Shown: positions 17,259 to 26,369, counted from the first letter of the stretch. The stretch is DNA of 64,000 bases from an uncultured Spirochaetaceae bacterium (GCA_944389065.1 CALXKZ010000007.1:1-64000), one strand, 5' to 3'. Notes: generated by a model from the letters alone, not told the origin. Numbers and translations: made by a program.

Positions 17259-18429
17259 GGAAATCATAGAGCTTGCAGGTTGCAATTACATGCATAACTA
17301 TGCGCAGTTCCCGATAGCGGTGAAGTCGGGAAAGGGCATGTATGTTAAAGATGAGGATGGCAAGGAGTATCTGGATTTCGTAGCAGGTATTGCAGTCAAT
17401 GCGCTTGGTTACGGCGATGAAGATGAGAAAAAAGCACTTCTGAGCGTCATGGAAGATGGAGTCTTTCATACATCGAACCTTTATTACAACAGACATGCTG
17501 TACATGCTGCAGCGATGCTCAATGAGCTTGCAGGCTCTGACAGAGTATTCTTCTGCAATAGCGGAGCAGAGGCAAATGAAGCTGCGCTTAAGATAGCAAG
17601 AAAGCATGGTTTTCAGAAGGGCAGAAGCACTATAATCTCATTTGAGCATTCTTTCCATGGAAGAACATATGGTGCAATAACTGTAACAGGGCAGGAAAAG
17701 TACCATAAAGGTTTTGCTCCGATGCTTCCGGGAGTTGTGTATGCTCAGTACAACGATCTCGATTCAGTAAAAGCACTGATTGATGGGAATACTGCTGCTA
17801 TAATAGCGGAACCTCTTCAGGGTGAGGGTGGGATAATCCCGGGCGAGAAAGCATTTCTTGAAGGGCTGAGGAAGCTCTGTGATGAGAACGATATGCTTCT
17901 TATCTTCGATGAGGTGCAGTGCGGCCTTGGAAGGACAGGTAAGCCTTTCTGCTTCCAGCACTATGGTGTAACTCCTGATCTTCTTACATTGGCCAAGGCT
18001 CTTGGGGGAGGCCTTCCGATGGGTGCTTGCCTTGCATTCGGAAAAGCTGCGGATGTATTCCAGCCGGGAGATCATGCTGCTACTTTCGGCGGAAATGTCT
18101 GCGCGGCGGCTCTGGCTGAAGTCCTGCTTTCAAAGCTTCCCGATCTTTCAGAGTCTGTGAAGACCAATGGGGAGTATCTGACAAAGAAGCTTGAGATGAT
18201 AGCTGCTGCCCATCCTGATAAAGTCACAGGAGTGCGTGGCATGGGATTCATGCAGGGGCTGGATCTTTCCGTTCCTCCTCGTGATGTGATTGGAAAGTGC
18301 ATAGAGAAGGGGCTTCTTGTATGCTCAGCCGGCTATACGGTTCTTCGTTTTGTCCCGCCTCTCATTGCCTCCAAGGAAGATATCGATAAAGCATCTGCGA
18401 TAGTCGATGAGGCATTGTCGGAACTCTGA
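17248..18429 (+). CDS. argD: Acetylornithine aminotransferase
   Basis: A 393-residue class III PLP aminotransferase. Visible motifs are CNSGAEANEAALKIARKH, ISFEHSFHGRTYGA, LLIFDEVQCGLGRTG with the conserved Asp, and TLAKALGGGLPMGA with the PLP lysine. It converts N-acetylglutamate semialdehyde to N-acetylornithine. The start at 17248 follows GGAGGTG inside argB; the longer frame upstream is out of the conserved domain. It completes the acetylated part of the arginine pathway; carbamoylation and later genes (argF, argG, argH) are not in this window. Confidence 0.95.
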   Translation: MSNKEIIELAGCNYMHNYAQFPIAVKSGKGMYVKDEDGKEYLDFVAGIAVNALGYGDEDEKKALLSVMEDGVFHTSNLYYNRHAVHAAAMLNELAGSDRVFFCNSGAEANEAALKIARKHGFQKGRSTIISFEHSFHGRTYGAITVTGQEKYHKGFAPMLPGVVYAQYNDLDSVKALIDGNTAAIIAEPLQGEGGIIPGEKAFLEGLRKLCDENDMLLIFDEVQCGLGRTGKPFCFQHYGVTPDLLTLAKALGGGLPMGACLAFGKAADVFQPGDHAATFGGNVCAAALAEVLLSKLPDLSESVKTNGEYLTKKLEMIAAAHPDKVTGVRGMGFMQGLDLSVPPRDVIGKCIEKGLLVCSAGYTVLRFVPPLIASKEDIDKASAIVDEALSEL

Positions 18430-18436
18430 CAGGATA

Positions 18437-19267
18437 ATGGAAGGAGGAATGGAACTTCAGCGGGATATAAGAATCCTCAGATTCATGCATTACCGCATGA
18501 ATTCCTTCCTTGCCATGTTTTCGCATATTCTCCGGTTCGTATTCCCTCTCGTAAGACCTGTATCAGGGGTGAAGGAGGAGATAAAGACCATGTGCGGGTT
18601 GAAGTGCAGTATCTTCACTTCAGATTGCAGAGAGAAGGGTACATTGCTGAAAATCCATGGAGGAGCATTTTCCTCTCCTGCTGCTCCATATCATAAGAAG
18701 AATGCTTCCCTGTATGCCAAAGCAGGCTATAAGGTGGTTATGCCTGATTACCCACTTCTCCCTTTTCATCATCATCCGGAAGCTCTGGAAAAGCTTATAG
18801 TACTTGCAGAGGATATTCCGGATCTTTCTGTGATCGAAGGAGACAGCGCAGGAGGTTTTCTTGCTATCCATACCGTATCGGCAATGGAATCCAAGCCTGA
18901 TCTGATGCTTATTTACCCTGTAGTGATGCCTGAAGAGGAGACTGAATCGATGAGAAGATATGATTCAGCTCCTATGTGGAATAGCCGGAATAACAGGTGG
19001 ATGATCAGGAATTATATCAAAGGGAGGCCTTCTTTTTCATACAATCTATCAGGGGTCAGAAGGGCTTTTGTTGAGGTTGCCGAATATGATCCTCTGCATG
19101 ATGAGGGCATTATGATCGCAGATGAGCTTTCCATGCTTGGTGCATCTGTTGTGATTTCAGAGCCTGAAGGTACTGTCCATGGCTATGACTTTCTATGGAG
19201 AAAGCCTTTTGTGAGAAGAATGATTGGAAGAAGGATCGAGTGGCTATGCAACGAAAGCCAGGAGTGA
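18437..19267 (+). CDS. Alpha/beta hydrolase fold protein at the end of the arg operon
   Basis: A 276-residue hydrolase with the HGGAFSSPA oxyanion motif, GDSAGGF nucleophile motif, EYDPLHDEG (Asp) and VHGYDF (His), the same triad order as steryl-acetyl and other short-chain esterases. It starts seven bases after argD, so it is probably in the arg operon, but ArgJ already handles deacetylation and no arginine role is evident. The ATG at 18437 has only AGGA very close; a second ATG at 18449 directly follows GGAGGA with too little space. The N-terminal hydrophobic stretch could touch the membrane. Substrate unknown. Confidence 0.75.
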   Translation: MEGGMELQRDIRILRFMHYRMNSFLAMFSHILRFVFPLVRPVSGVKEEIKTMCGLKCSIFTSDCREKGTLLKIHGGAFSSPAAPYHKKNASLYAKAGYKVVMPDYPLLPFHHHPEALEKLIVLAEDIPDLSVIEGDSAGGFLAIHTVSAMESKPDLMLIYPVVMPEEETESMRRYDSAPMWNSRNNRWMIRNYIKGRPSFSYNLSGVRRAFVEVAEYDPLHDEGIMIADELSMLGASVVISEPEGTVHGYDFLWRKPFVRRMIGRRIEWLCNESQE

Positions 19268-19282
19268 ACTGCATCTTATTGT

Positions 19283-20350
19283 TCAGGATAAATCCGACTG
19301 ATGTCTTTTCAGCCAAGCCTCACCATCTTCCGTGAAGTCTGTGCATAATCCATATTCACTGCTTCTCTTATTCCCTGTGGGTATACCGTGTGATGTGAAA
19401 TCAGGCTCCTTCGGGAAACCGGGGATGGTATCTTCTGTATTTCCCGGGATCCTGCTGAAGTCAGGGACCAAGCCGCTGAGCATGCCTGTGGTATTGCCGG
19501 AAACGGCTTTCATGAAAGATTCCGCATATTCTCCCTTAAGTATGGAGATGATAGATGTAATCACGGGTGCAGGATATACAGACATATTCGTATACTGCAG
19601 ACTCTCTGCCTGCTCCAGTTCCTCAATGGCTTTCTTCCTTTCTCCATAATGGATATGCACAAGCGCATAATGGACATATGGATCTGAAAATGATGGCTGA
19701 TGCTTTTCCAGAAGGCTGTCGAGTATCTTTCCTGCTTCTTCCATCCTTCCTTCTGCAATTGAGAGGACTGCCTTGAAATCTTCAATTGCAGGGGAATCTG
19801 TTATTTCTTTCTGGCACTCATCGAGAAAAGACCTGAATTCCTCCATCCGTCCTGCTCTGAGAAGGTAGTCAAGCATGCTGAGGCGTAGTCCTTTGCCTTG
19901 ATACCCAGCTTCCATTGCTTTATCAGCCAGTTCGATTGCTTTGTCTGTATTGCCTTTTATGAAGTAGTACTGGGACATAGCCACTTCTGCGGAAAGGCTG
20001 GATTCAGTACTCTCTGAGGCTATGATTGTCTCCAGTGCCTGTTTTGCCAGCTCCGGATCTCCGTACTGCATCAGAAGGGAAGCTGCCGCCATTGTATATT
20101 CTTCGGATAATCCTGCTTTCAGAGCCTTCTGTGAGTATTCCGAGGCTTTTCCATATTCCTCGCGGTTCCCGCTTCTGATGATCTTTGACGCTTTCCCAAG
20201 ATACCATGGACCTTTAAGACAGTATGCGAATCCAATGACGGATAGCGCAATCAGTATTATTGCCGCTGCTTTGCAGATTGAAAGAATCAGCGAGGCAGAA
20301 CCCAGGATAACGAGTATTATGCTTATGGTCAGTATCTTTCTGTTGTTCAT
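19283..20350 (-). CDS. Membrane-anchored TPR-like repeat protein
   Basis: A protein of about 355 residues. Two hydrophobic segments lie near the N-terminus (ISIILVILGSASLILSIC and AAIILIALSVIGFAYCL), followed by helical repeats of TPR type over about residues 55-260 (for example YGKASEYSQKALKAGL and KAIELADKAMEAGY). The C-terminal 90 residues are Pro/Gly-rich with no match I recognise. It probably scaffolds other proteins at the inner membrane. The start at 20350 places the first membrane segment at once; an ATG at 20386 would add 12 residues. Neither has a clear ribosome site. It follows the I42-inhibitor gene by about 65 bases. Confidence 0.65.
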   Translation of the reverse strand: MNNRKILTISIILVILGSASLILSICKAAAIILIALSVIGFAYCLKGPWYLGKASKIIRSGNREEYGKASEYSQKALKAGLSEEYTMAAASLLMQYGDPELAKQALETIIASESTESSLSAEVAMSQYYFIKGNTDKAIELADKAMEAGYQGKGLRLSMLDYLLRAGRMEEFRSFLDECQKEITDSPAIEDFKAVLSIAEGRMEEAGKILDSLLEKHQPSFSDPYVHYALVHIHYGERKKAIEELEQAESLQYTNMSVYPAPVITSIISILKGEYAESFMKAVSGNTTGMLSGLVPDFSRIPGNTEDTIPGFPKEPDFTSHGIPTGNKRSSEYGLCTDFTEDGEAWLKRHQSDLS

Positions 20351-20414
20351 AAAGGATATTCTACCTGAAAAGCTGTCTGCAGGCATGCTTGAGAATCTAT
20401 AAAGCCAAGTCTGG

Positions 20415-20756
20415 TCATAGATAGCTCAGCGTAAGATCATCATATACTGTCACAGAATATACTTCCTGTGCAGCGTTTGTGCCTGTCTCCATATTCCTTG
20501 AAGAGAATGTAAGCGTTACATGTCCTGGAACTGTACCGATGAAAGTGAAGGCATGCATTCCGTTGCTGTTCAGGGAAGATGCTGTCAGTTCAATATGGCC
20601 TGATCCCATCTGTCCCCATACCCACTGGAATCCGCTTTCCGGATTTTCCGGAAGCATTATCGTGATATCCTGGCGATTTATATCAGCATCGCTGGTTGAT
20701 GCACACCCGGCAAGAACAAAAATAGCAATTGCGATAGCTGATATGATACCTTTCAT
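20415..20756 (-). CDS. Chagasin-like (I42 family) protease inhibitor lipoprotein
   Basis: A 113-residue lipoprotein: hydrophobic signal, then the lipobox LAGC. The mature part shows the chagasin/I42 pattern, with LPENPESGFQWVW matching the N-P-T-T-G-Y-x-W loop, HAFTFIGTVPGHVTLTF in the G-x-x-G/F region, and an SSRN segment like the R-x-W loop. I42 proteins inhibit papain-type cysteine proteases. In a bacterium it may guard envelope proteins against host or competitor proteases; this is inferred. Its ATG overlaps the stop of the HPt gene (ATGA), so the two are translationally coupled. Confidence 0.72.
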   Translation of the reverse strand: MKGIISAIAIAIFVLAGCASTSDADINRQDITIMLPENPESGFQWVWGQMGSGHIELTASSLNSNGMHAFTFIGTVPGHVTLTFSSRNMETGTNAAQEVYSVTVYDDLTLSYL

Positions 20757-21094
20757 TCAGATGAATCCTTGATGGCATTTATGATGGATGAATAGAGTTC
20801 CTTCGTATCCTTCCAGTCTCCTGCTATCTTATCATCACTGACTTCCTCGACACGACCGGCATATTCTGCCAGAGACCTTATCCCTAGCTTTTCCGCATTC
20901 TTCCTCAGGGAATGGGCAAGCCTCCTCGCCCCTTCATAGTCTTTAGCTGCGATGCATGTGTCGATTGATGATGATATATCCGAACCGGCAAATGAAAGAA
21001 GCTTCTCGCGGACTATGCTTACATCCCCGCAGAAATCTTCCATGACACTTTCATAATCCATTCCGATTTTATCCGCAATTGCTCTGATGTTCAT
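20753..21094 (-). CDS. Histidine-containing phosphotransfer (HPt) domain protein
   Basis: A 113-residue, all-helical protein made of one HPt domain. His61 in AHSLRKNAEKLGI is in the place of the phosphorylated His of H-x-L-K-G; the Lys at the usual position is shifted (HSLRKN). Such proteins carry phosphate between hybrid kinases and response regulators. No kinase or regulator gene is in this window, so its partners lie elsewhere. It overlaps the I42-type lipoprotein by four bases, an unusual pairing. It is separated from the transporter upstream by 65 bases holding a hairpin. Confidence 0.72.
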   Translation of the reverse strand: MNIRAIADKIGMDYESVMEDFCGDVSIVREKLLSFAGSDISSSIDTCIAAKDYEGARRLAHSLRKNAEKLGIRSLAEYAGRVEEVSDDKIAGDWKDTKELYSSIINAIKDSSE

Positions 21095-21116
21095 AATTTA
21101 AATATGATTGAACTGA

Positions 21117-21138
21117 ATCCTCCCGTCAATGGGAGGAT
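21117..21138 (-). terminator. Hairpin between the transporter and the HPt gene
   Basis: A perfect 8-bp stem (21117-21124 with 21131-21138, six-base loop). On the minus strand no T-run follows, so termination would be partial. It may separate the gdhA-DUF1846-transporter transcript from the HPt-I42-TPR genes. Confidence 0.45.
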
Positions 21139-21159
21139 CCATGTTATTTTTCTGTGTTT

Positions 21160-22533
21160 TCAGGAAAGAACACCATATATTCCGTTTATGGTGACAATCA
21201 GGATGATAACCGGAAGGATGTATGAGCAGTAGACTCTGAGCCAGACAGGGAACTTGAATCCGTTTCCTATATCTGCTTCAGCTATGAAGTTCTTCCATCC
21301 CCAGCCGTTCTTCATCGTACAGAAGAATACGAAAGCCATGCTTCCCAGAGGAAGTATGAGATTTGAAACAAAGAAGTCCTCAAGATCAAGAACCCCTGTT
21401 CCTTCACCGAAAGGCTGGAAGCCAGAGAGTACATTGAAACCGAGAACACATGGAATTGAAAGGAAGAAAAGCAGAACGAAATTGAGCATTACCGCATTCT
21501 TTCTTGTCCAGCCTCTGTTGTCCATCCAATATGAGACAATGTTCTCAAATACTGCAATAAGTGTTGAGAGCGCGGCGAATATCATTGCAAGGAAGAAGAA
21601 TGCTCCCCAGATATTGCCAGCAGGCATCCTTGTGAACACATTCGGAAGCGATACAAAGAGAAGGGCAGGGCCTGTTCCTGCTTCAACTCCGAAGGCTGAG
21701 CATGCAGGGAAGATTATGAATCCTGCAAGGAGGGCTACTGTCGTATCGAGACAGATGATCTTGATAGTCTCTCCTCCGAGTGTATGCTCGTTGCTGAAGT
21801 AGGAGCCGAAGATTGCCATTGCTCCTATTCCAAGGGAGAGCGTGAAGAAAGCCTGTCCCATTGCTGCGAATATTGATTCGGAAAGCCCGTATTCATGGAC
21901 CAGGTTGCCGAAATCGGGGCGGATATAGAATAGAAGCCCTTCACGGCTGCCCGGAAGAAGGCAGGAATGGATTGCAAGAATGAGCATGAGTACGAAAAGA
22001 ATCATCATCATGACCTTCGTTATCTTCTCGACACCATTCTTCAGACCGATGATGACGATCCCTGCAGTAAGCAGCAGGGCTATTGCCATATAGACGATCT
22101 GCAGAAGAGGATCTGCTGTCAACGCACCGAAAAATGATGAGACATCTGCGGTTGTGAATGAACTTGATATCCCGCCTGTCAGAAATGATACGAAGTAGTA
22201 GATCAGCCAGCCAGTGAGGACTGAGTAGAACATCAGAAGAATATAATTCCCTGCGACTGCTGCAGGTCCGATGAGGTGCCACTTCGTTCCCTTGGGTTCA
22301 AGCGTTCTGAGCGCTCCTGCGATATTCTTTCTTCCCGCTCTTCCGATGGCGAACTCCATTGTCATTACCGGCAGCCCGATAAGCAGCAGGAATATGAGAT
22401 ATATGAGAACGAATGCTGCCCCACCATATCTTCCTGTGATATATGGGAAGCGCCACACGTTTCCCAGTCCGATTGCGCATCCAGCTGAAAGCAGAATGAA
22501 GCCCAGCCTGGATGAAAGCCTTTCGCGTTCCAT
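21160..22533 (-). CDS. Neurotransmitter:sodium symporter family transporter
   Basis: A 457-residue membrane protein of the NSS (SNF) family. The N-terminus reads SRLGFILLSAGCAIGLGNVWRFPY across helix 1, the core of the sodium and substrate site, followed by GGAAFVLIYLIFLLLIGLP and the EFAIGR end of helix 2. Eleven to twelve membrane segments are visible. Bacterial members import amino acids or related amines with sodium. It follows DUF1846 by 21 bases and lies in the same transcript as glutamate dehydrogenase, which suggests an amino-acid substrate; this is an inference from context. Confidence 0.9.
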   Translation of the reverse strand: MERERLSSRLGFILLSAGCAIGLGNVWRFPYITGRYGGAAFVLIYLIFLLLIGLPVMTMEFAIGRAGRKNIAGALRTLEPKGTKWHLIGPAAVAGNYILLMFYSVLTGWLIYYFVSFLTGGISSSFTTADVSSFFGALTADPLLQIVYMAIALLLTAGIVIIGLKNGVEKITKVMMMILFVLMLILAIHSCLLPGSREGLLFYIRPDFGNLVHEYGLSESIFAAMGQAFFTLSLGIGAMAIFGSYFSNEHTLGGETIKIICLDTTVALLAGFIIFPACSAFGVEAGTGPALLFVSLPNVFTRMPAGNIWGAFFFLAMIFAALSTLIAVFENIVSYWMDNRGWTRKNAVMLNFVLLFFLSIPCVLGFNVLSGFQPFGEGTGVLDLEDFFVSNLILPLGSMAFVFFCTMKNGWGWKNFIAEADIGNGFKFPVWLRVYCSYILPVIILIVTINGIYGVLS

Positions 22534-22554
22534 ATTGACCTCGATTTTGTTTTT

Positions 22555-24060
22555 CTAGATATTCCTTACAGGATATCTTGGATCGCTTGTTGCAAGTATG
22601 CCAAGCTTCCTGATTCCAGAACTATCTCCCGGAGATGGTATATGGGTCAAGTGCACTTCTGCATTTTTCAGCAGAGGCAGTGCTTTCATGGCCTTTGCGG
22701 CATCTTCGCTGATAGAAGCACTCATTGCAAGCGCAATAAGGATCTCATCGAGATTCATGCTGACGCCTCTGCCTGAAAGTATATCCCTTTTCATCGCCGT
22801 TATGCTCTTTATGACGTCGGCTGCAATCAGATCCCTTTCCTTCGGGATTCCTGTCATAACCTTCAAGGCATTCAGAAGAAGGGCAGAGCATGCATGGAGC
22901 ATCTCAGAGTTATGTGCTGTTACTATCGTTCCATCAGGAAGTTCGATAGCTGCGGCACAGACAGTCCCATTCTTGCCTTTTCCTTCTGCGATTGCCTTTT
23001 CCAATGCTTCCCTTGCGGGGACAACAACAGATCTGTCCTCCTCTGTCAGAGAGCATTTGTCCATGATCGCGCTTATTCTGTTGACCGTGTTCTCATCAGC
23101 AAGCCCTGAAATATAATCCGATCTTATCTGGAAGCTCCTGCGGATTATCTCCTGCCTTCCGGCTTCTCTGCAGACTTCATCATCCGTTATGCCGAAGCCG
23201 CATCTGTTCACTCCCATATCTGTCGGGGATTTGTATATGCAGCTTTCTCCTGTGATTTTCTCAAGGATCCTTGCAAGAAGAGGAAATGCCTCGAGATCAC
23301 GGGAGTAGTTTACGGCTATCTTCCCATATGCATTCAGATGGAAGTGGTCTATGAGGTTCACATCACCTATATCCGCAGTAGCAGCCTCGTATGCGATATT
23401 CACAGGATGATCCAGAGGAAGATTCCAGATGGGGAATGTCTCAAGTTTTGAATAGCTTGGTTTCTGTCCCATCTTCGCTTCATGGTACATCTGCGAAAGA
23501 CATGTGGCCAGCTTTCCCGAACCTGGGCCAGGTGCTGTAATTATTACAACAGGGGCTTCCACCGGAATGTATTCATTCTTTCCATATCCGTTCTCTGATA
23601 CTACTACGTCAATATTAGCAGGGTAGCCAGGAGTTTTCGGATGTGTGTATACATTGATGCCTCTGCGCTCGAGCTTTTCCTTGAAAACCGTCGCTCCGAC
23701 CTGATTCTCATATCTTGTGATCACAACTTTATTGCAGATCAGACCATAAGCGGCAAAGTCATCGATCATTTTAAGAACATCAGCATCGTAGCTGATTCCG
23801 AAATCTGAACGGATCTTCCTTTTTTCTATGTCTCCTGCATAGATGCATATTATTATATCCAGCTTATCCTTAAGAGACTGGAAGACCTTCATCTTGTTGT
23901 TCTCATCGAAGCCTGGAAGGACTCTCGATGCGTGCTTGTCGTGAAGCAGCTTGCCTCCGCACTCGATATAGAGGCGCCCGGAAGAATTCCGGACCCTCTC
24001 GAGTATATAGCGTGACTGCTCTTCAACATATTTTCTGCTGTCGAAGCCTGTTTTCTGCAT
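22555..24060 (-). CDS. DUF1846 family protein
   Basis: A 501-residue protein of the DUF1846 family, whose members are about 490-500 residues. Distinctive stretches are YIECGGKLLHDKHASRVLPG near the N-terminus, ICIYAGDIEKRKIRSDFGI, and a P-loop-like APGPGSGKLATCL segment. Structures are known for the family, but no function that I can state with confidence. The start codon shares one base with the gdhA stop (TAATG), so the two are tightly coupled; the transporter gene follows 21 bases later. A nucleotide-dependent role linked to amino-acid use is a guess from context only. Confidence 0.82.
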   Translation of the reverse strand: MQKTGFDSRKYVEEQSRYILERVRNSSGRLYIECGGKLLHDKHASRVLPGFDENNKMKVFQSLKDKLDIIICIYAGDIEKRKIRSDFGISYDADVLKMIDDFAAYGLICNKVVITRYENQVGATVFKEKLERRGINVYTHPKTPGYPANIDVVVSENGYGKNEYIPVEAPVVIITAPGPGSGKLATCLSQMYHEAKMGQKPSYSKLETFPIWNLPLDHPVNIAYEAATADIGDVNLIDHFHLNAYGKIAVNYSRDLEAFPLLARILEKITGESCIYKSPTDMGVNRCGFGITDDEVCREAGRQEIIRRSFQIRSDYISGLADENTVNRISAIMDKCSLTEEDRSVVVPAREALEKAIAEGKGKNGTVCAAAIELPDGTIVTAHNSEMLHACSALLLNALKVMTGIPKERDLIAADVIKSITAMKRDILSGRGVSMNLDEILIALAMSASISEDAAKAMKALPLLKNAEVHLTHIPSPGDSSGIRKLGILATSDPRYPVRNI

Positions 24061-25424
24061 TATACGTAGCCTTCTGCCAGCATCGCACGGGATACTTTCA
24101 TGAAGCCAGCGATATTCGCACCATCGACAAAGTTGTTCTTCTCCGAGTACTTCTCTGCGGCTTCCGAGATATTCCTGTAGATGCTGTTCATGATGTTTCT
24201 CAATTCCTGGTCAACCTTTTCACGTGACCAGGTCATCCTTGCAGAGTTCTGTGCCATCTCAAGCCCTGATACTGCAACACCTCCTGCATTAGCAGCCTTT
24301 GCAGGTGCAAGAAGCACACCATTGCCCATGAGAATCTTCTCGGCTTCGACAGAGCATGGCATATTTGCTCCTTCGCCGACAAGCTTGATGCCGTTCTTCA
24401 CGAGATTCTCCGCATCAGCTTTCAGTATCTCATTCTGCGTTGCGCAGGGGAATGCGTAATCGGCTTTGATATTCCAGACCGGATTAGGCTCTTCAGGATT
24501 GCGGGCGATGTATTCCACGCCAGTATACTTCTCTGCATATTCCTTTATTCTTCCACGCTTTACATTCTTCAGGTTCATGACGTAGCGGAGCTTTTCCGGA
24601 GTGATACCGCTTTCATCATAGATCATTCCAGAGGAATCCGAGAGAGTCACGACCTTTGCTCCAAGCTCGTTGAGTTTCTCTACAGTATACTGAGCAACAT
24701 TGCCAGACCCGGAAACAAGGCAGGTCTTTCCTTCAAGCCCCATCTTTTCTCCGCGGAGTATTGCCTCTGAAAGATATACAAGCCCATAACCGGTTGCTTC
24801 GGGCCTGATATTTGATCCGCCGAAATCCATGCCCTTTCCTGTAAGAATGCCTGTGAACTGGTTCGTGATTCTCTTATACTGCCCGAAAAGATATCCGATC
24901 TCTCTTCCGCCCACACCGATATCGCCGGCTGGCACATCTGTATCAGCCCCGATATGTCTGTAGAGCTCTGTCATGAACGACTGGCAGAAACGCATCACCT
25001 CTGCATCGGATTTCCCCTTTGGGTTGAAGTCAGAGCCACCTTTTCCTCCTCCCATCGGAAGGCCGGTAAGGCTGTTCTTGAATACCTGTTCGAAAGCAAG
25101 GAATTTCATAATGGAGAGATTGACCGATGGATGGAATCTTAATCCACCCTTGTATGGACCGATAGCCGATGACATCTCGACTCTATAGCCTCTGTTTATC
25201 TGAAGTCTTCCCTCATCATCAATCCATGGAACACGGAACATGACAGTACGCTCTGGCTCTGTCATTCTCTCAAGCACCTTGTGATAGGTTACTTCGGGAA
25301 GCTCCTCGATGATCTTGTCGATGGACTGAAGGAATGTGTAGACCGCCTGCTGGAACTCCTTCTGGTCAGGATCGGTCTTCAGCACATGTTCATAAACACG
25401 TTCTGTTACATCATGCATAGTCAT
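24060..25424 (-). CDS. gdhA: NADP-type glutamate dehydrogenase
   Basis: A 454-residue hexameric-type GDH. Key blocks are GPYKGGLRFHPSVNLS with the catalytic region, LTGLPMGGGKGGSDFNPKGK with active-site lysines, PAGDIGVGGREIGYLFGQYK, and the cofactor fold around VSGSGNVAQYT. It interconverts 2-oxoglutarate plus ammonia and glutamate; the length and order resemble the NADP-linked assimilatory enzymes. The start at 25424 follows AGGAG with short spacing; an upstream start at 25532 would add 36 residues not found in the family. It is first of an operon with DUF1846 and a sodium symporter. Confidence 0.94.
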   Translation of the reverse strand: MTMHDVTERVYEHVLKTDPDQKEFQQAVYTFLQSIDKIIEELPEVTYHKVLERMTEPERTVMFRVPWIDDEGRLQINRGYRVEMSSAIGPYKGGLRFHPSVNLSIMKFLAFEQVFKNSLTGLPMGGGKGGSDFNPKGKSDAEVMRFCQSFMTELYRHIGADTDVPAGDIGVGGREIGYLFGQYKRITNQFTGILTGKGMDFGGSNIRPEATGYGLVYLSEAILRGEKMGLEGKTCLVSGSGNVAQYTVEKLNELGAKVVTLSDSSGMIYDESGITPEKLRYVMNLKNVKRGRIKEYAEKYTGVEYIARNPEEPNPVWNIKADYAFPCATQNEILKADAENLVKNGIKLVGEGANMPCSVEAEKILMGNGVLLAPAKAANAGGVAVSGLEMAQNSARMTWSREKVDQELRNIMNSIYRNISEAAEKYSEKNNFVDGANIAGFMKVSRAMLAEGYV

Positions 25425-25551
25425 TTTTCTCCTATGCATCGGGATTTTACATATTCTAAGGAACCATGGAAAGAGAATCAGAGCCCTGTACCGTGAATTT
25501 CCAGAAATTAAATTCTTCACACTTTCTTCCAAAACTGATAAGCAAATAGCT

Positions 25552-25962
25552 ATGCGTATATTCAGAATTGAATCCAGAGTCTATTTTTCGGATACGGATG
25601 CGACAGGGCGGGCTTCATGGAAAAGTCTTTTCGATTGGGCTGAGCATGGAAGGACAGAGATGCTCAGGAAAGCAATACCGGAGATCCCGCAGTCTGAGCT
25701 GGCGGCGGCTGATGGTATTCTGACTGTAATCAAGTCAATAAGCTGCCGGAAGTCCAGAGATCTCCATCTCGACGACAAGGTGGTCTGCGAAAGCTGGGTG
25801 GAAAGGATCCAGAGGTTTTCATGCAATATCGGGCAGCGGATTATGTGCAATGGGACTGTCATCGCTGAATTCGGCGTCAGGGCTGCCTTCATAGACAGAG
25901 TCTCAAAGCATCCTGTTCTCATCCCTGAGGCTTTCAGAGAGGCGCTAGGAGGTGGTGTATGA
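25552..25962 (+). CDS. Hot-dog fold acyl-CoA thioesterase, divergent YbgC-like copy
   Basis: A 136-residue 4HBT-type protein. It keeps the catalytic DTDA motif (FSDTDATG) and the E-x-x-R segment (WAEHGRTEML), but where typical enzymes have G-x-V-Y-H-x-x-Y it has GRASWKSLF, so the active-site His and the Tyr are missing. Its neighbour, overlapping by four bases, is a normal copy. Gene duplication followed by divergence is likely; the pair could form a mixed oligomer or this copy could have another acyl substrate. It is divergent from gdhA across 127 bases. Confidence 0.75.
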   Translation: MRIFRIESRVYFSDTDATGRASWKSLFDWAEHGRTEMLRKAIPEIPQSELAAADGILTVIKSISCRKSRDLHLDDKVVCESWVERIQRFSCNIGQRIMCNGTVIAEFGVRAAFIDRVSKHPVLIPEAFREALGGGV

Positions 25963-26324
25963 GAGAATTCATATATGAGTACCGTATTTCTCTGTCTGAT
26001 ACGGATGCTGGAGGCATAGTCTATCATTCGAACTATATTGCCATAGCCGAACGGGCCCGTACTGAGATGCTTAGGGAAATAGGGATTGAGAAAATGATTC
26101 TGGATGCAGAGGAGATTGATATAGAGTATATGCGGCCCGGAGCCGTTGATGATCTGGTAACTGTCCATAGCACAGTATCTGCGATTGATGATGGACAGTG
26201 TGCAATCTCGCAGATTGTAGAAAGAGGTGATGAGACTCTTGCTGAAATGCATGTGAAAGCTTTCCTGAGATCATTATCCGATCTGAATGTGGTTCCTGTA
26301 CCATATGAATTAACAGAGGCTTAA
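25959..26324 (+). CDS. YbgC/FadM-type acyl-CoA thioesterase
   Basis: A 121-residue hot-dog fold protein with the full motif SDTDAGGIVYHSNYI and the helix AERARTEMLREIGI. Members hydrolyse short- or medium-chain acyl-CoA and act as tetramers or dimers in the cytoplasm; some are tied to the Tol-Pal system, but no tol genes are near. It overlaps the upstream paralogue by ATGA, so both are made together. A separate promoter for the phosphofructokinase gene lies after its stop. Confidence 0.83.
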   Translation: MREFIYEYRISLSDTDAGGIVYHSNYIAIAERARTEMLREIGIEKMILDAEEIDIEYMRPGAVDDLVTVHSTVSAIDDGQCAISQIVERGDETLAEMHVKAFLRSLSDLNVVPVPYELTEA

Positions 26325-26369
26325 CAACTCTTTCTCCATTTCCTGATACGATGGTAAGGCATATTTCTT

